This document shows positions 23,649 to 31,534 of a DNA stretch of 39,443 bases, one piece after another; positions within the stretch are counted from its first letter, which is position 1, and each line of letters opens with the position of its first letter. The stretch is from a virus. A program made the translations under genes and the position numbers. The DNA lies in the IMG/VR virus record IMGVR_UViG_3300034101_001891, positions 1 to 39,443 of that record; one strand, given 5' to 3'. The notes below the pieces were generated by a model. That model was not told where the DNA came from. It was given only the letters and a program-made list of their open reading frames with translations, and did no database searches.

Positions 23649-24302
23649 ATGGCAATTAAAGGATCACTAGAGGCAATCATTGAGGTTGCAAAGAAAGAAG
23701 TGGGTACAATTGAAGGCCCAAAGGATAACGAAACAAAGTACGGTGCATGGATTAAGGTTAACTTCCAACCATGGTGCCAGTCATTTGTTTCTTGGACGGC
23801 ATTCACTGCGGGAGTAAAGTCATTCCCTAAGTCTGCATCAACAGTTGCAGCAGCAGACTGGTTCAAGAAGGCGGAGCGTTGGTCAGATGCTCGTAATGAC
23901 GATCCAACTCCAGGAGACTGGATCTATTTTGATTTCCCAGATGATGGTGTAAATCGTATTTCACATGTTGGTCTTTGCATTAAGAACAATGGTGATGGAA
24001 CAATCCAAGTTATTGAGGGAAACACTTCAGGAACTGCAAAGGGAGACCAGCGAAATGGCGGTATGTGCGTAGAAAAGACTCGTGCATATGTTAAGAATAA
24101 CAAAAAGAAGTTAGTTAACGCTGTAGTTGGTTGGGGTCGTCCAGTTTATACTGGTGAAGAGAATGCTCCATTGCTTAACAAGATAGCAGCAAGTGCACCA
24201 ACACCAGTAAAGGCTACTTCAGCAGATGCTGCTAAGAAAGCAGCTAAGCCTGCTGCAAAGAAGTCATCTGGTGGTGGCAAGAATGCTAGCCAGGTAAAGT
24301 AA
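23649..24302 (+). CDS. CHAP-domain endolysin
   Basis: A 217-residue peptidoglycan amidase/endopeptidase. The CHAP catalytic pair is visible as Cys43 (PWCQSFVSW) and His106 (ISHVGLC), with a following acidic/asparagine-type residue (EGNTSG). Residues about 170-217 form a Lys/Ala-rich tail ending KKSSGGGKNASQVK, which nearly repeats the end of the protein at 34344-34649. The enzyme has no signal peptide, so it depends on a holin for access to the wall. Strong promoter and ribosome site suggest high late expression. Confidence 0.88.
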   Translation: MAIKGSLEAIIEVAKKEVGTIEGPKDNETKYGAWIKVNFQPWCQSFVSWTAFTAGVKSFPKSASTVAAADWFKKAERWSDARNDDPTPGDWIYFDFPDDGVNRISHVGLCIKNNGDGTIQVIEGNTSGTAKGDQRNGGMCVEKTRAYVKNNKKKLVNAVVGWGRPVYTGEENAPLLNKIAASAPTPVKATSADAAKKAAKPAAKKSSGGGKNASQVK

Positions 24303-24503
24303 ATGGAATCAACTAAAAGAACATTGCTAAAGACAGCAAGCTGGGAGACATTTCATTTGGTTGGTGTCGCTGGTGTAATTTATCTATTCACTGGTGAATG
24401 GGAGTATGCAAGCTTAGGTGCCTTATTATATATTGGTTGGGAAGCTGTTGGTTACTTTCTTCACGAAAGAGTCTGGGCTAAATTTGGAAATAAAGTTAAG
24501 TAA
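24303..24503 (+). CDS. DUF2061 membrane protein
   Basis: A 66-residue protein abutting the endolysin stop. KRTLLKTASWETFH at the start and YFLHERVWAKFG at the end are the typical DUF2061 signature, with two membrane spans between. The family is found in bacteria and viruses without a fixed role. A second copy lies at 26978-27181. Confidence 0.8.
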   Translation: MESTKRTLLKTASWETFHLVGVAGVIYLFTGEWEYASLGALLYIGWEAVGYFLHERVWAKFGNKVK

Positions 24504-24517
24504 TTGGTATATTAAAT

Positions 24518-25126
24518 ATGATTGATCCAACAAAAATACTAGCTGGAGCAGTCGCTATTTATGAAAATATATGGGACAGCTTGGCTGAAGATATTAAGTT
24601 TATAGATACAATATCTTCAGACCAAGAGTCTTTGGTATATTTTGAAAAAGCAAAAATCAAAAGTGAAGAAGATGGAGTGATTAAAGGGTTAGAACAAGTA
24701 AGAACAAACTCTACCTTGTCTTTAAAAAAATCCTCACAATTTAATGAATCATTAAAAAATATTGATGATAAGTTTAATAGTATTACTAAAGAATGCTTAA
24801 GTAGTTATCGTAAAATTTTTGATATCAATGAGCCATTTTATTATACAGAACACAACAATTTGCTAAAATATACTGACTCACAATACTTTAGGTCACATTA
24901 TGATGGAGATACTGGATCTAAACGTTCAATATCTTTAATTCTTTATTTAAACGATGAATATGATGGTGGAGAAATTGAGTTTGTTAACTTTGACATAAAA
25001 ATTAAACCAAGTGCTGGATCTTTATTTATATTTCCATCAAATTATGCATATAGGCATATAGCGCACCCAATAAAGTCTGGAACAAAATATGCAATTGTAA
25101 CATGGATTCACGATAGGATACAATGA
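24518..25126 (+). CDS. 2OG-Fe(II) oxygenase, prolyl-4-hydroxylase-like
   Basis: A 202-residue protein. The iron site is His127/Asp129 (HYDGD) and His180 (YRHIAHP), with Lys190 in the place of the 2OG-binding Arg/Lys (SGTKYAIVTW). These match the P4H-type Fe(II)/2-oxoglutarate dioxygenases, which hydroxylate side chains or small molecules. The N-terminal 90 residues are a helical extension. The next gene, another member of the superfamily, overlaps by 4 nt. Confidence 0.8.
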   Translation: MIDPTKILAGAVAIYENIWDSLAEDIKFIDTISSDQESLVYFEKAKIKSEEDGVIKGLEQVRTNSTLSLKKSSQFNESLKNIDDKFNSITKECLSSYRKIFDINEPFYYTEHNNLLKYTDSQYFRSHYDGDTGSKRSISLILYLNDEYDGGEIEFVNFDIKIKPSAGSLFIFPSNYAYRHIAHPIKSGTKYAIVTWIHDRIQ

Positions 25127-25719
25127 ATAACTTAGAGTATTTTAATGAAAATGGTTACGTTATAGTAAGAAATGTGGTAAGCAAAGAATTGACTGACTTT
25201 CTTACACAGTATGCATTTTTAGATGAAAAGAATAACTTTGAATCTGACATACAGGTTCCTGGGTCACATGCTAAATATGCAGATATGGCTATGGAATCTT
25301 TATTATTAATGCTTCAGGAAGTAGTAGAAGACAATACTGGTCTTAGTCTACACCCAACATATTCATACTATAGATTGTATAGGCCTGGTGCAGAATTAAA
25401 AAGACATAAGGATAGACCTTCATGTGAAATATCAATGACGGTAGCTATTGGAAATTATTATGTAGAAGATGGATATACTTGGCCAATATTCATAGATGGT
25501 CAAGAATGTGTGCTGAATACTGGAGACATACTTATATATAAAGGTATGCAGGTTGAGCACTGGAGAAATACTTTTGATACATCTGAAGGGTCATGGCATC
25601 TTCAAACATTCTTGCACTATGTTAATGCAGAAGGTCAGCATTCAGGCTGGAAGTATGATAAAAGACCTGAAATCGGATACATTCCTGAAAAAAATAACAA
25701 ACAATTAGAGATGGGGTAG
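25123..25719 (+). CDS. 2OG-Fe(II) oxygenase, second type
   Basis: A 198-residue protein whose first residues read like the start of phytanoyl-CoA-dioxygenase-type proteins (YFNENGYVIVRNVVS). His95 and Asp97 (KRHKDRPSCEIS) plus His146 (VEHWRN) give the iron facial triad. It overlaps the other oxygenase by 4 nt (ATGA), so the two are made together. The substrate is not indicated. Confidence 0.75.
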   Translation: MNNLEYFNENGYVIVRNVVSKELTDFLTQYAFLDEKNNFESDIQVPGSHAKYADMAMESLLLMLQEVVEDNTGLSLHPTYSYYRLYRPGAELKRHKDRPSCEISMTVAIGNYYVEDGYTWPIFIDGQECVLNTGDILIYKGMQVEHWRNTFDTSEGSWHLQTFLHYVNAEGQHSGWKYDKRPEIGYIPEKNNKQLEMG

Positions 25720-25721
25720 TT

Positions 25722-25904
25722 ATGGCAACTTACGAATATGACTGTATGCCTTGTGCAAAACGGTATATAAAAGAAAGATCTATCAAAGAAAATGATCCAG
25801 GTTACAGCTGTGAGACTTGTAATTCTGCATTAGTTCGTGTATACTCTAATGTAGGAGCAGTTTTTAATGGTAATGGATTTTATTCCACCGACAACAGAAA
25901 GTAA
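25722..25904 (+). CDS. FmdB-type zinc-ribbon protein
   Basis: A 60-residue protein preceded by GGGG. It shows the FmdB family layout: TYEYDCMPCAKRY, then CETCNSALVRVYS, a Gly/Phe segment and GFYSTD. FmdB-family proteins are putative regulators with one zinc ribbon. Phages carry them frequently; the function is unknown. Confidence 0.75.
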   Translation: MATYEYDCMPCAKRYIKERSIKENDPGYSCETCNSALVRVYSNVGAVFNGNGFYSTDNRK

Positions 25905-25913
25905 GTGTATACT

Positions 25914-26171
25914 ATGACTACAATGATTAAAGATGATACTATTAAGCCAGAGTGGGTTCTGAAAGCAACAGACCGTTGTGATTCTTGTGCAGCAGAAGCT
26001 TTGGTTCAGGTTACTGGACTAAATGGACAACTTCTTTTTTGTGGTCATCATTATAATAAAATTATGAATAATTCAGATGGGTATAAAAAAATGATGTCTT
26101 TTGCAATAACCATACTTGATGAGCGTGATAAGCTTATTGAAAACAAAGCAACAGAGGAGCCACACGCATGA
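25914..26171 (+). CDS. Actinobacterial-type cysteine-rich small protein (DUF7455-like)
   Basis: The protein has 85 residues from the ATG at 25914; an upstream GTG at 25905 and a downstream ATG at 25923 are alternatives. The segment WVLKATDRCDSCAAEALVQV followed by LLFCGHHYNK has a CxxC and a CxHH metal site. This pattern is typical of a small protein family in actinobacteria and their phages, and supports the host assignment. The role is unknown. Confidence 0.7.
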   Translation: MTTMIKDDTIKPEWVLKATDRCDSCAAEALVQVTGLNGQLLFCGHHYNKIMNNSDGYKKMMSFAITILDERDKLIENKATEEPHA

Positions 26172-26929
26172 TTATTCAGATTATTGGACTGCCAGGTTCT
26201 GGTAAAACAGAATTAGCAAAGGCACTTAAAGAACGCATTAATGCTATTCATCTTAATGCAGATGAGGTTCGTGCAACAGTCAACTCAGACTTGGGGTTTG
26301 CACCAGAAGATAGACTAGAACAGTCTCGTCGCATGGGAGAGATGGCTCGTCTAATTTCCAAGCAAGGCGTTGCTCCAGTCATTGTTGACTTTGTTTGTCC
26401 AACAGACCTAACTCGTGTAGCATTTGGCAAGCCAGACATTTTGGTATTCATGGACACAATTGCAGAGGGTCGCTTTGAAGACACAAATAAAATGTTTGAA
26501 AGACCAACAGAGTTTGATGTATCATTTATTAGTCACAACTTGGATGCAGAATCAAAAGCATCTCATATAATTGATAAGTTTAGCCTACATGATTGGTCTG
26601 CACCTACAACTCTTATGCTGGGTAGGTATCAGCCATGGCACGAGGGCCACCACGCCCTTTACAAGGAGGCTGGCAAGAGAACTGATCAAGTCCTTCTTGG
26701 AGTCCGTAATACCTACAATACAAGTGAGAAAGATCCTCTTAAGTTTGATCAGGTAAAAGAATATATTGCCAAGGACGAATTTATGGATGGGGCATTAGTA
26801 TTAAGATTGCCTAACATCACTAACATTGTGTATGGTCGTGATGTAGGGTATAAGATTGAGCAAGTAGATTTGGGGGCAGACATTCATGCTATATCGGCTA
26901 CGCAAAAACGTAAAGAAATGGGTATCTAA
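26168..26929 (+). CDS. Fused APS-kinase-like and nucleotidyltransferase protein
   Basis: A 253-residue protein with two domains. Residues 1-145 are a P-loop kinase: GLPGSGKT at 7-14 and the run LNADEVRATVNSDLGF, which matches the APS-kinase (CysC) pattern with its following SRRMGEMARL helix. Residues 146-253 are a cytidylyltransferase/NadM-type fold: GRYQPWHEGHH at 152-162 and ISATQKRKEMG near the end. The first domain may make PAPS; the second would adenylylate or cytidylylate an unknown substrate. Such fusions are seen in other phages. The start overlaps the previous stop (ATGA). Confidence 0.8.
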   Translation: MIIQIIGLPGSGKTELAKALKERINAIHLNADEVRATVNSDLGFAPEDRLEQSRRMGEMARLISKQGVAPVIVDFVCPTDLTRVAFGKPDILVFMDTIAEGRFEDTNKMFERPTEFDVSFISHNLDAESKASHIIDKFSLHDWSAPTTLMLGRYQPWHEGHHALYKEAGKRTDQVLLGVRNTYNTSEKDPLKFDQVKEYIAKDEFMDGALVLRLPNITNIVYGRDVGYKIEQVDLGADIHAISATQKRKEMGI

Positions 26930-26981
26930 AATTTGGAAAGTAATTAGTAAAGGCCCTGACAATATGGAGTGGCCAGCATGA
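26886..26981 (+). CDS. Possible 31-residue basic peptide
   Basis: A short ORF that starts inside the kinase fusion gene (GGGGG about 9 nt upstream) and ends with TGA overlapping the next ATG. It has a basic, amphipathic N-terminus (LRKNVKKWVSKIWKVI) and ends GPDNMEWPA. Coupling at both ends argues for translation, but no homologue is recognised. Confidence 0.35.
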   Translation: MLYRLRKNVKKWVSKIWKVISKGPDNMEWPA

Positions 26982-27181
26982 AAGTAACAAAGGCTAGGTC
27001 GTTTGCTAAGGCACTAAGTTATCGTATATGGGGAACACTTTCCTCAGTTGCTGTTGCTTATGTTATTACAAAGAATGCTGCCCTGTCTGTCACAATTGCA
27101 TTTTGGGAAACGGTAGTTAAAATATTCATTTACTACGCACATGAGCGTGGATGGAACTATGTACAGTGGGGGAGGAAATAA
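26978..27181 (+). CDS. DUF2061 membrane protein (second copy)
   Basis: The ATG at 26978 with GGAG upstream gives 67 residues; an in-frame GTG at 26969 is less likely. KARSFAKALSYRIWGT and YYAHERGWNYVQWG flank two hydrophobic spans, as in the copy at 24303. The TAA overlaps the halogenase ATG (TAATG), so the two may be made in proportion. Confidence 0.75.
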   Translation: MKVTKARSFAKALSYRIWGTLSSVAVAYVITKNAALSVTIAFWETVVKIFIYYAHERGWNYVQWGRK

Positions 27182-28704
27182 TGACAAAAAAAATAGTTGT
27201 TATTGGTGGAGGTAGTGCTGGATGGCTGACAGCTCTTTACATAAAAAAAGAATATCCAGATCTAGATTTAACTGTAGTTGAGTCTAAAGAAATTGGAATA
27301 TTGGGTGCTGGAGAAGGAACTACCCCAAGACTAATAGAATTTTTAGAGACACTTGACATACCTTTAAGCGATATAGTAAAAAACTGCGATGCTACAATAA
27401 AAAATGGAATTAAATTTACGAATTGGAACAATGATGGAAAGTTTTACTACCATGGTTTTGCATTAAAAGGTCCAACACTACTTGGCTTTGATGCAGAATC
27501 ACAAGACTTATTCTCAAGACCATTGGTGTTATCAAGTATTATTAAAAATAATTCACACTCAGATGTTGATTTTATTGAAAAAATTTCAGAATTAAACAAG
27601 GTTCCATTTACATATAAAGAGCATACTGTTGATGAACTAGATAGCCACCATGATAAGCTTGGTCTTCATGCAATACATTTTGATGCTGCAAAATTTGCAG
27701 CTAGACTAAAGCAAATTGGTATAGATCGCAATATAAAAATAATAGAAAAAACAATTACAGATATATCTGTAAATCAAAAAAATAATGTAGATAAAATATT
27801 ATTTGATGATGCTACACAAATTGAATGTGATTTTGTTTTTGACTGTAGTGGTTTTCATAGATTAATTATAGGAAAGATTTTTGATGCAAAGTGGAAGAGT
27901 TATGGCGACTTTTTGCCATCAGATTCTGCATTGCCATTTTTCACTGATGTTGAAAATGATATTCCACCCTATACTGAAGCAATTGCTATGAAGTATGGTT
28001 GGATGTGGAAAATTCCATTGCAATCAAGATTTGGCTGCGGATATGTTTATGACTCATCATTAATATCAGAAGATGAAGCAGCACAAGAGATAGAAGAGTT
28101 TCTTGGTTATACACCAACGTATCCAAGAAAAGGTAAGGGAGCATTTAAGTTTAGTGCTGGATGCTATGAAGAAACATGGGTTAATAACTGTGTAGCGATT
28201 GGACTGGCTGCAAACTTTATAGAACCTCTAGAGGCAACATCTATATGGATAAGCATTAATATGCTTAGAAGACTGTTAACAAATCCAGAATGGCTTTTTG
28301 ATGATGTTTCATGTATAAGAGATGAATTCAATAAAGATGTATTGTCTATGAATAACGACATGTCAGAGTTTATATATTTTCATTATATGAGCCAGAGAAA
28401 AGATACTGATTTTTGGAAAAAGTTTACTTATGAAAAAGCTCCAGAGTCATTGAAGCAAAGGCTAAATTTATGGAAACAAAGATTTCCAACAAAGAATGAC
28501 GGAGGACCTTACTGGGCTTCTGATAGCTGGCTAATAGTTGGTCTGGGTATTGATGTCATTAGTAAACATGTGGCTAGAAGATACATAGATAATTCAAAAA
28601 AATATAATGACTTTTTTAATAAATATTACCATTATCTTGCTAGACAAAATTCAAAAAGAGATGATTGCATGGACCATAGACAATTTTTGGAGTCATTAAA
28701 ATGA
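27181..28704 (+). CDS. Flavin-dependent halogenase (tryptophan-halogenase family)
   Basis: A 507-residue protein with the strong ribosome site GGGGGAGGA. The FAD-binding GGGSAGW lies at residues 9-15 and GEGTTPR near 44-50. Lys74 (TIKNGIKF) sits where the catalytic lysine of PrnA/RebH occurs, the WxWxIP signature is present (Trp274, Trp276, Ile278, Pro279), and Glu351 in FIEPLEATS matches the second catalytic residue. FADH2 and O2 would make HOCl or HOBr, directed by the lysine to an aromatic carbon. The enzyme needs a flavin reductase, which is not seen here. Flavin halogenases are known in cyanophages (VirX1 from Syn10). The substrate is unknown. Confidence 0.88.
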   Translation: MTKKIVVIGGGSAGWLTALYIKKEYPDLDLTVVESKEIGILGAGEGTTPRLIEFLETLDIPLSDIVKNCDATIKNGIKFTNWNNDGKFYYHGFALKGPTLLGFDAESQDLFSRPLVLSSIIKNNSHSDVDFIEKISELNKVPFTYKEHTVDELDSHHDKLGLHAIHFDAAKFAARLKQIGIDRNIKIIEKTITDISVNQKNNVDKILFDDATQIECDFVFDCSGFHRLIIGKIFDAKWKSYGDFLPSDSALPFFTDVENDIPPYTEAIAMKYGWMWKIPLQSRFGCGYVYDSSLISEDEAAQEIEEFLGYTPTYPRKGKGAFKFSAGCYEETWVNNCVAIGLAANFIEPLEATSIWISINMLRRLLTNPEWLFDDVSCIRDEFNKDVLSMNNDMSEFIYFHYMSQRKDTDFWKKFTYEKAPESLKQRLNLWKQRFPTKNDGGPYWASDSWLIVGLGIDVISKHVARRYIDNSKKYNDFFNKYYHYLARQNSKRDDCMDHRQFLESLK

Positions 28705-28985
28705 ATTTTAGAACAGAATGGATTAATGCATTAAAGACAATGAGACATAGGTCTTATTGGGATTTACCAAACACTGTAGAGTTTTTTGCTTTTATGACTA
28801 AAGTAGCAATTATTATTCCAGGTCTTATTTTTGGAATACAATTTTGGTGGCTATATATCTTTGCATTAATAACTAGTCTATCTTTGATTTGGTCATCAAC
28901 AGTTAAAACATTGCCAACAATTATTTGGTTTAATATAATCTGGTCAATTCTTGCAACAACTGCAATAATTAAATATTGGGTCTAA
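28701..28985 (+). CDS. Membrane protein downstream of halogenase
   Basis: A 94-residue protein overlapping the halogenase by 4 nt (ATGA). It has about three hydrophobic segments from residue 28 to the end, with aromatic-rich faces (FWWLYIFALITSLSLIW). Coupling to the halogenase hints at a shared function, for example at the membrane, but no family is recognised. Confidence 0.6.
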   Translation: MNFRTEWINALKTMRHRSYWDLPNTVEFFAFMTKVAIIIPGLIFGIQFWWLYIFALITSLSLIWSSTVKTLPTIIWFNIIWSILATTAIIKYWV

Positions 28986-28995
28986 GGGGGCTTAT

Positions 28996-29403
28996 ATGTA
29001 TGAATACTATGTAAGAAAAGTAGAGAATGTCGTAGATGGAGATACCATTGATGTTCTTATTGATTTAGGGTTTGACATCCTGTTCTCATCTCGTGTTAGA
29101 CTGGCTGGTATTGATACCCCTGAGTCTCGCACAAAGGATCTAAAAGAGAAGGCTCTTGGTCTTGAGTCTAAGGAGTACTTAAAGAAGGCTCTAAAAGATG
29201 CCAAGTCTGTTGTAATCAAGACAGAAAAGATGAACTCAACTGAAAAGTTTGGTCGTATTCTTGGTTGGATCTATGTTAATGGAGATACAGTTTCTTTAAA
29301 TGACATGATGATTAATGACGGTTATGCATGGGGATACTTAGGTGATACGAAGGTAAAAGATTTTGATGTTCTTGCAAAGGCTAGAAAGAAGTCTGGCAAG
29401 TGA
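28996..29403 (+). CDS. Staphylococcal-nuclease-like (SNase) protein
   Basis: A 135-residue OB-fold nuclease. NVVDGDTIDV is the first metal/strand motif, RVRLAGIDTPESR carries the catalytic Arg and Glu/Asp positions, and FGRILGWIYVNG is the late core segment. SNase-type enzymes cleave DNA and RNA with calcium. No export signal is visible, so it acts inside the cell, perhaps on host DNA or in recombination. It overlaps the thioredoxin start by 4 nt. Confidence 0.85.
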   Translation: MYEYYVRKVENVVDGDTIDVLIDLGFDILFSSRVRLAGIDTPESRTKDLKEKALGLESKEYLKKALKDAKSVVIKTEKMNSTEKFGRILGWIYVNGDTVSLNDMMINDGYAWGYLGDTKVKDFDVLAKARKKSGK

Positions 29404-29651
29404 GTCATGTACTATACTTTACTGCTGAGTGGTGTAATCCTTGTCAGCGTACCAGACCAATAGCAGAAGAGCTAAAGAAAGATGGAATGATTGATTTTAT
29501 TTTTGTTGATGCAGATACAGAAATAGAGCTACTTAAAAAGTTTGGTATTAAGTCTGTACCAACCTACGTACTTCTAGAAGATGGAAGAGAAGTAAAACGT
29601 ATGAATGGTGCAAAGACTCGTCAAGAGTTCCTGGACTTTGTAGATGTTTGA
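29400..29651 (+). CDS. Thioredoxin
   Basis: An 83-residue thioredoxin starting with GTG. The active site is AEWCNPC (Cys12, Cys15), and KSVPTYVLL supplies the cis-proline. It reduces disulfides and could supply electrons to the phage GPx-like peroxidase or to a ribonucleotide reductase elsewhere. It is shorter than common thioredoxin (about 105) and lacks the first strand-helix unit. Confidence 0.82.
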   Translation: MSHVLYFTAEWCNPCQRTRPIAEELKKDGMIDFIFVDADTEIELLKKFGIKSVPTYVLLEDGREVKRMNGAKTRQEFLDFVDV

Positions 29652-29988
29652 TGATGACTCTATTAGTAAAATAATAGATAACCTTATTCTTGAGGGTGGC
29701 ATAGAGGTGGCTGGTGTAGACCCTGATACTGGGGAAATGTTATACTCTTTTACTCCAAAGGTCAAAGAAATAATGCCAGAGTTGTATCATGACCACCTTA
29801 ACTTTGTTAATGCTGAGCTTATGGTGCTTTGGGAAAAAGGATATGTTGACATAGACTTTCTTCAAGATGACCCTCTAATATCATTAACTGAAAAATCTTA
29901 TAATCAAGAAGAGGTTTCCAAGCTTTCCAAACAAGAGAAGTGGTCTCTTCAAGAGCTAAAAAGAGTCGTAAAGCCCAAAGAATTCTGA
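29644..29988 (+). CDS. Hypothetical phage protein
   Basis: A 114-residue protein overlapping the thioredoxin by 8 nt. It has a winged-helix-like start (NLILEGGIEVAGVDPDTGEMLYSF), a helical centre and a basic, Lys-rich tail. It is of a type that recurs in environmental phages, but I know no function. Confidence 0.6.
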   Translation: MFDDDSISKIIDNLILEGGIEVAGVDPDTGEMLYSFTPKVKEIMPELYHDHLNFVNAELMVLWEKGYVDIDFLQDDPLISLTEKSYNQEEVSKLSKQEKWSLQELKRVVKPKEF

Positions 29989-29994
29989 TATAAT
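29986..29994 (+). promoter_or_regulatory. Extended -10 promoter for a leaderless mRNA
   Basis: TGATATAAT overlaps the end of the preceding gene and is followed by 6 nt and the ATG at 30001. The predicted transcript begins at the start codon, and no ribosome site is present. Confidence 0.75.
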
Positions 29995-30000
29995 CGTTAT

Positions 30001-30981
30001 ATGATAAAAGAAGGCGACTTCGTTATGGGCACAACATCTGAGGGTCTTGTCCATGGTGTTGTAGAACATATTATGGTTGAGGGTGGGGTATACGGAGTTC
30101 CTGGAACAGAGTATGCAATTCAGTCTATGCCACCAGAAAATCCAGCAATGGCTGTTAGAATTTATGAAGAAAAAGATGGTAAGTGGGAGCCAACCGCATA
30201 CAGTATTGGCATGATGTATCAGGATGCAACTATAGCAGATATGGAAAATCATACAATGGATTCAGAGGTAGAGATGGCTATGTACGACTCATCAATTGGC
30301 AAATCTCATTGTTGCCCAGCAGAGGCATCAATTGGTAAAGCATATCAAGGTTGTGGATGCGAAACATGCAAAGAGCTAAATGTTGATTGCCCAGAATGTC
30401 CAGTTTGTCAAGATGAAATGAACAAGAAAGCACCATGTTGGGATGGATATGTACAACGTGGAATGAAGCCTGGAGAAGGCGGTAGGATGGTTCCTAACTG
30501 TGTTCCAGTAGCAAAAGCAGATGACTTATTTGAAGACGATGACACAGTTGAATACGATACAGATACAGTATCAAAAGCAGAAGGTTACTCACCACCTGCT
30601 GGTGCAAGATCTGCAGCTCGTAGAGCACTTAAGTTTAAAGAAGATGGAAAAGCAACTGGTGCAGGAACTGCAGTTGGTTGGACTCGTGCAGGGCAGTTAG
30701 CAAGAGGAGAAACAATATCTCTTAGCACTGTTAAAAGAATGTACTCATACTTCTCACGCCATGAAGTAGATAAGAAGGGTAAGGACTGGGGCAACTCAGC
30801 AAACCCATCTAATGGATACATAATGTGGCTTGCGTGGGGTGGAGACGCAGGTTATTCATGGTCAAGAGGAATTGCTAATCGTGAAAGAGACAAAGCATTG
30901 TTTGCTGACTTTGGTAAAGACTACACAACGTCTCAATCATTGACACACATATTTAAACCAAAAGAAAATGGTAACGATTAA
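30001..30981 (+). CDS. Cys-rich phage protein, possibly structural
   Basis: A 326-residue protein. Residues 1-75 resemble a beta-rich domain (DFVMGTTSEGLVHGVVEHI). Residues about 103-145 hold eight or more cysteines (CCPAE, CGCETC, CPECPVC), probably metal-bound. The segment APCWDGYVQRGMKPGEG followed by VPNCVP and the C-terminal third (SPPAGARSAARRALKF, AWGGDAGYSWSRGI) is of a type I associate with phage capsid or portal-neighbouring proteins. No catalytic residues stand out. The structural role is tentative. Confidence 0.5.
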   Translation: MIKEGDFVMGTTSEGLVHGVVEHIMVEGGVYGVPGTEYAIQSMPPENPAMAVRIYEEKDGKWEPTAYSIGMMYQDATIADMENHTMDSEVEMAMYDSSIGKSHCCPAEASIGKAYQGCGCETCKELNVDCPECPVCQDEMNKKAPCWDGYVQRGMKPGEGGRMVPNCVPVAKADDLFEDDDTVEYDTDTVSKAEGYSPPAGARSAARRALKFKEDGKATGAGTAVGWTRAGQLARGETISLSTVKRMYSYFSRHEVDKKGKDWGNSANPSNGYIMWLAWGGDAGYSWSRGIANRERDKALFADFGKDYTTSQSLTHIFKPKENGND

Positions 30982-31115
30982 TGCCAAAGAAGAAGGCTGG
31001 ATCATTTAATCCAACACAGATTAAAAATGGCAAAATTGTCCGTTTAAATAAAAACGGTACAATTAAATCTATTATTGATAATTATACTGTTAAGCATCCT
31101 AAAAAGGAAAACTAA
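30981..31115 (+). CDS. Small basic protein
   Basis: A 44-residue ORF that starts in the stop of the gene above (TAATG) and ends overlapping the next ATG. It is Lys-rich (13 Lys and one Arg), with a repeated K/N-rich middle. It could bind nucleic acid. No motif is visible. Confidence 0.5.
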   Translation: MPKKKAGSFNPTQIKNGKIVRLNKNGTIKSIIDNYTVKHPKKEN

Positions 31116-31534
31116 TGATTGAGTTATTAGCTATCAACTTGACATTGATAGCAGTATGCTCTATAATTATAATAGCAGTAAAAAAGAAGGATAAATATTT
31201 TGCTAAAGTAGTATATACACAAAGTGATATACACAAAATAGTAAAGAATTTTATTCCTAATGATCTTTTTGAAAAGCCAAAACCGCTTTCTCAAGCAAGA
31301 AAACATTTGAAAAACAATACGGTTAGGGTTTTGATAATAGAAGATCATGCATATTGGGTTCATGACAATATGTTTTATATAGCTGATACTGTTGAAGGAT
31401 TGGTTAATCCAGAAACTGTAAGGCCAATTGATACAAACAATATGTCAAATCGGGATATTGATAAGATGCTATTCATTTTGGATAGTTTAAAGAATGGAAA
31501 TTCTGATGATAGTAGCGGTGCATGGAACAACTGA
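31115..31534 (+). CDS. Membrane-anchored hypothetical protein
   Basis: A 139-residue protein with AAAGGA upstream. Residues 4-22 form one hydrophobic anchor, followed by a basic segment and a cytoplasmic-type alpha/beta domain of unknown family. It is translated in coupled fashion with its neighbours. Confidence 0.55.
   Translation: MIELLAINLTLIAVCSIIIIAVKKKDKYFAKVVYTQSDIHKIVKNFIPNDLFEKPKPLSQARKHLKNNTVRVLIIEDHAYWVHDNMFYIADTVEGLVNPETVRPIDTNNMSNRDIDKMLFILDSLKNGNSDDSSGAWNN

Noticed and set aside
25908-25913. TATACT before the gene at 25914 as a leaderless promoter
   Set aside because: The spacing to the ATG at 25914 is zero; it would fit only if the ATG at 25923 is used, and then with 9 nt.
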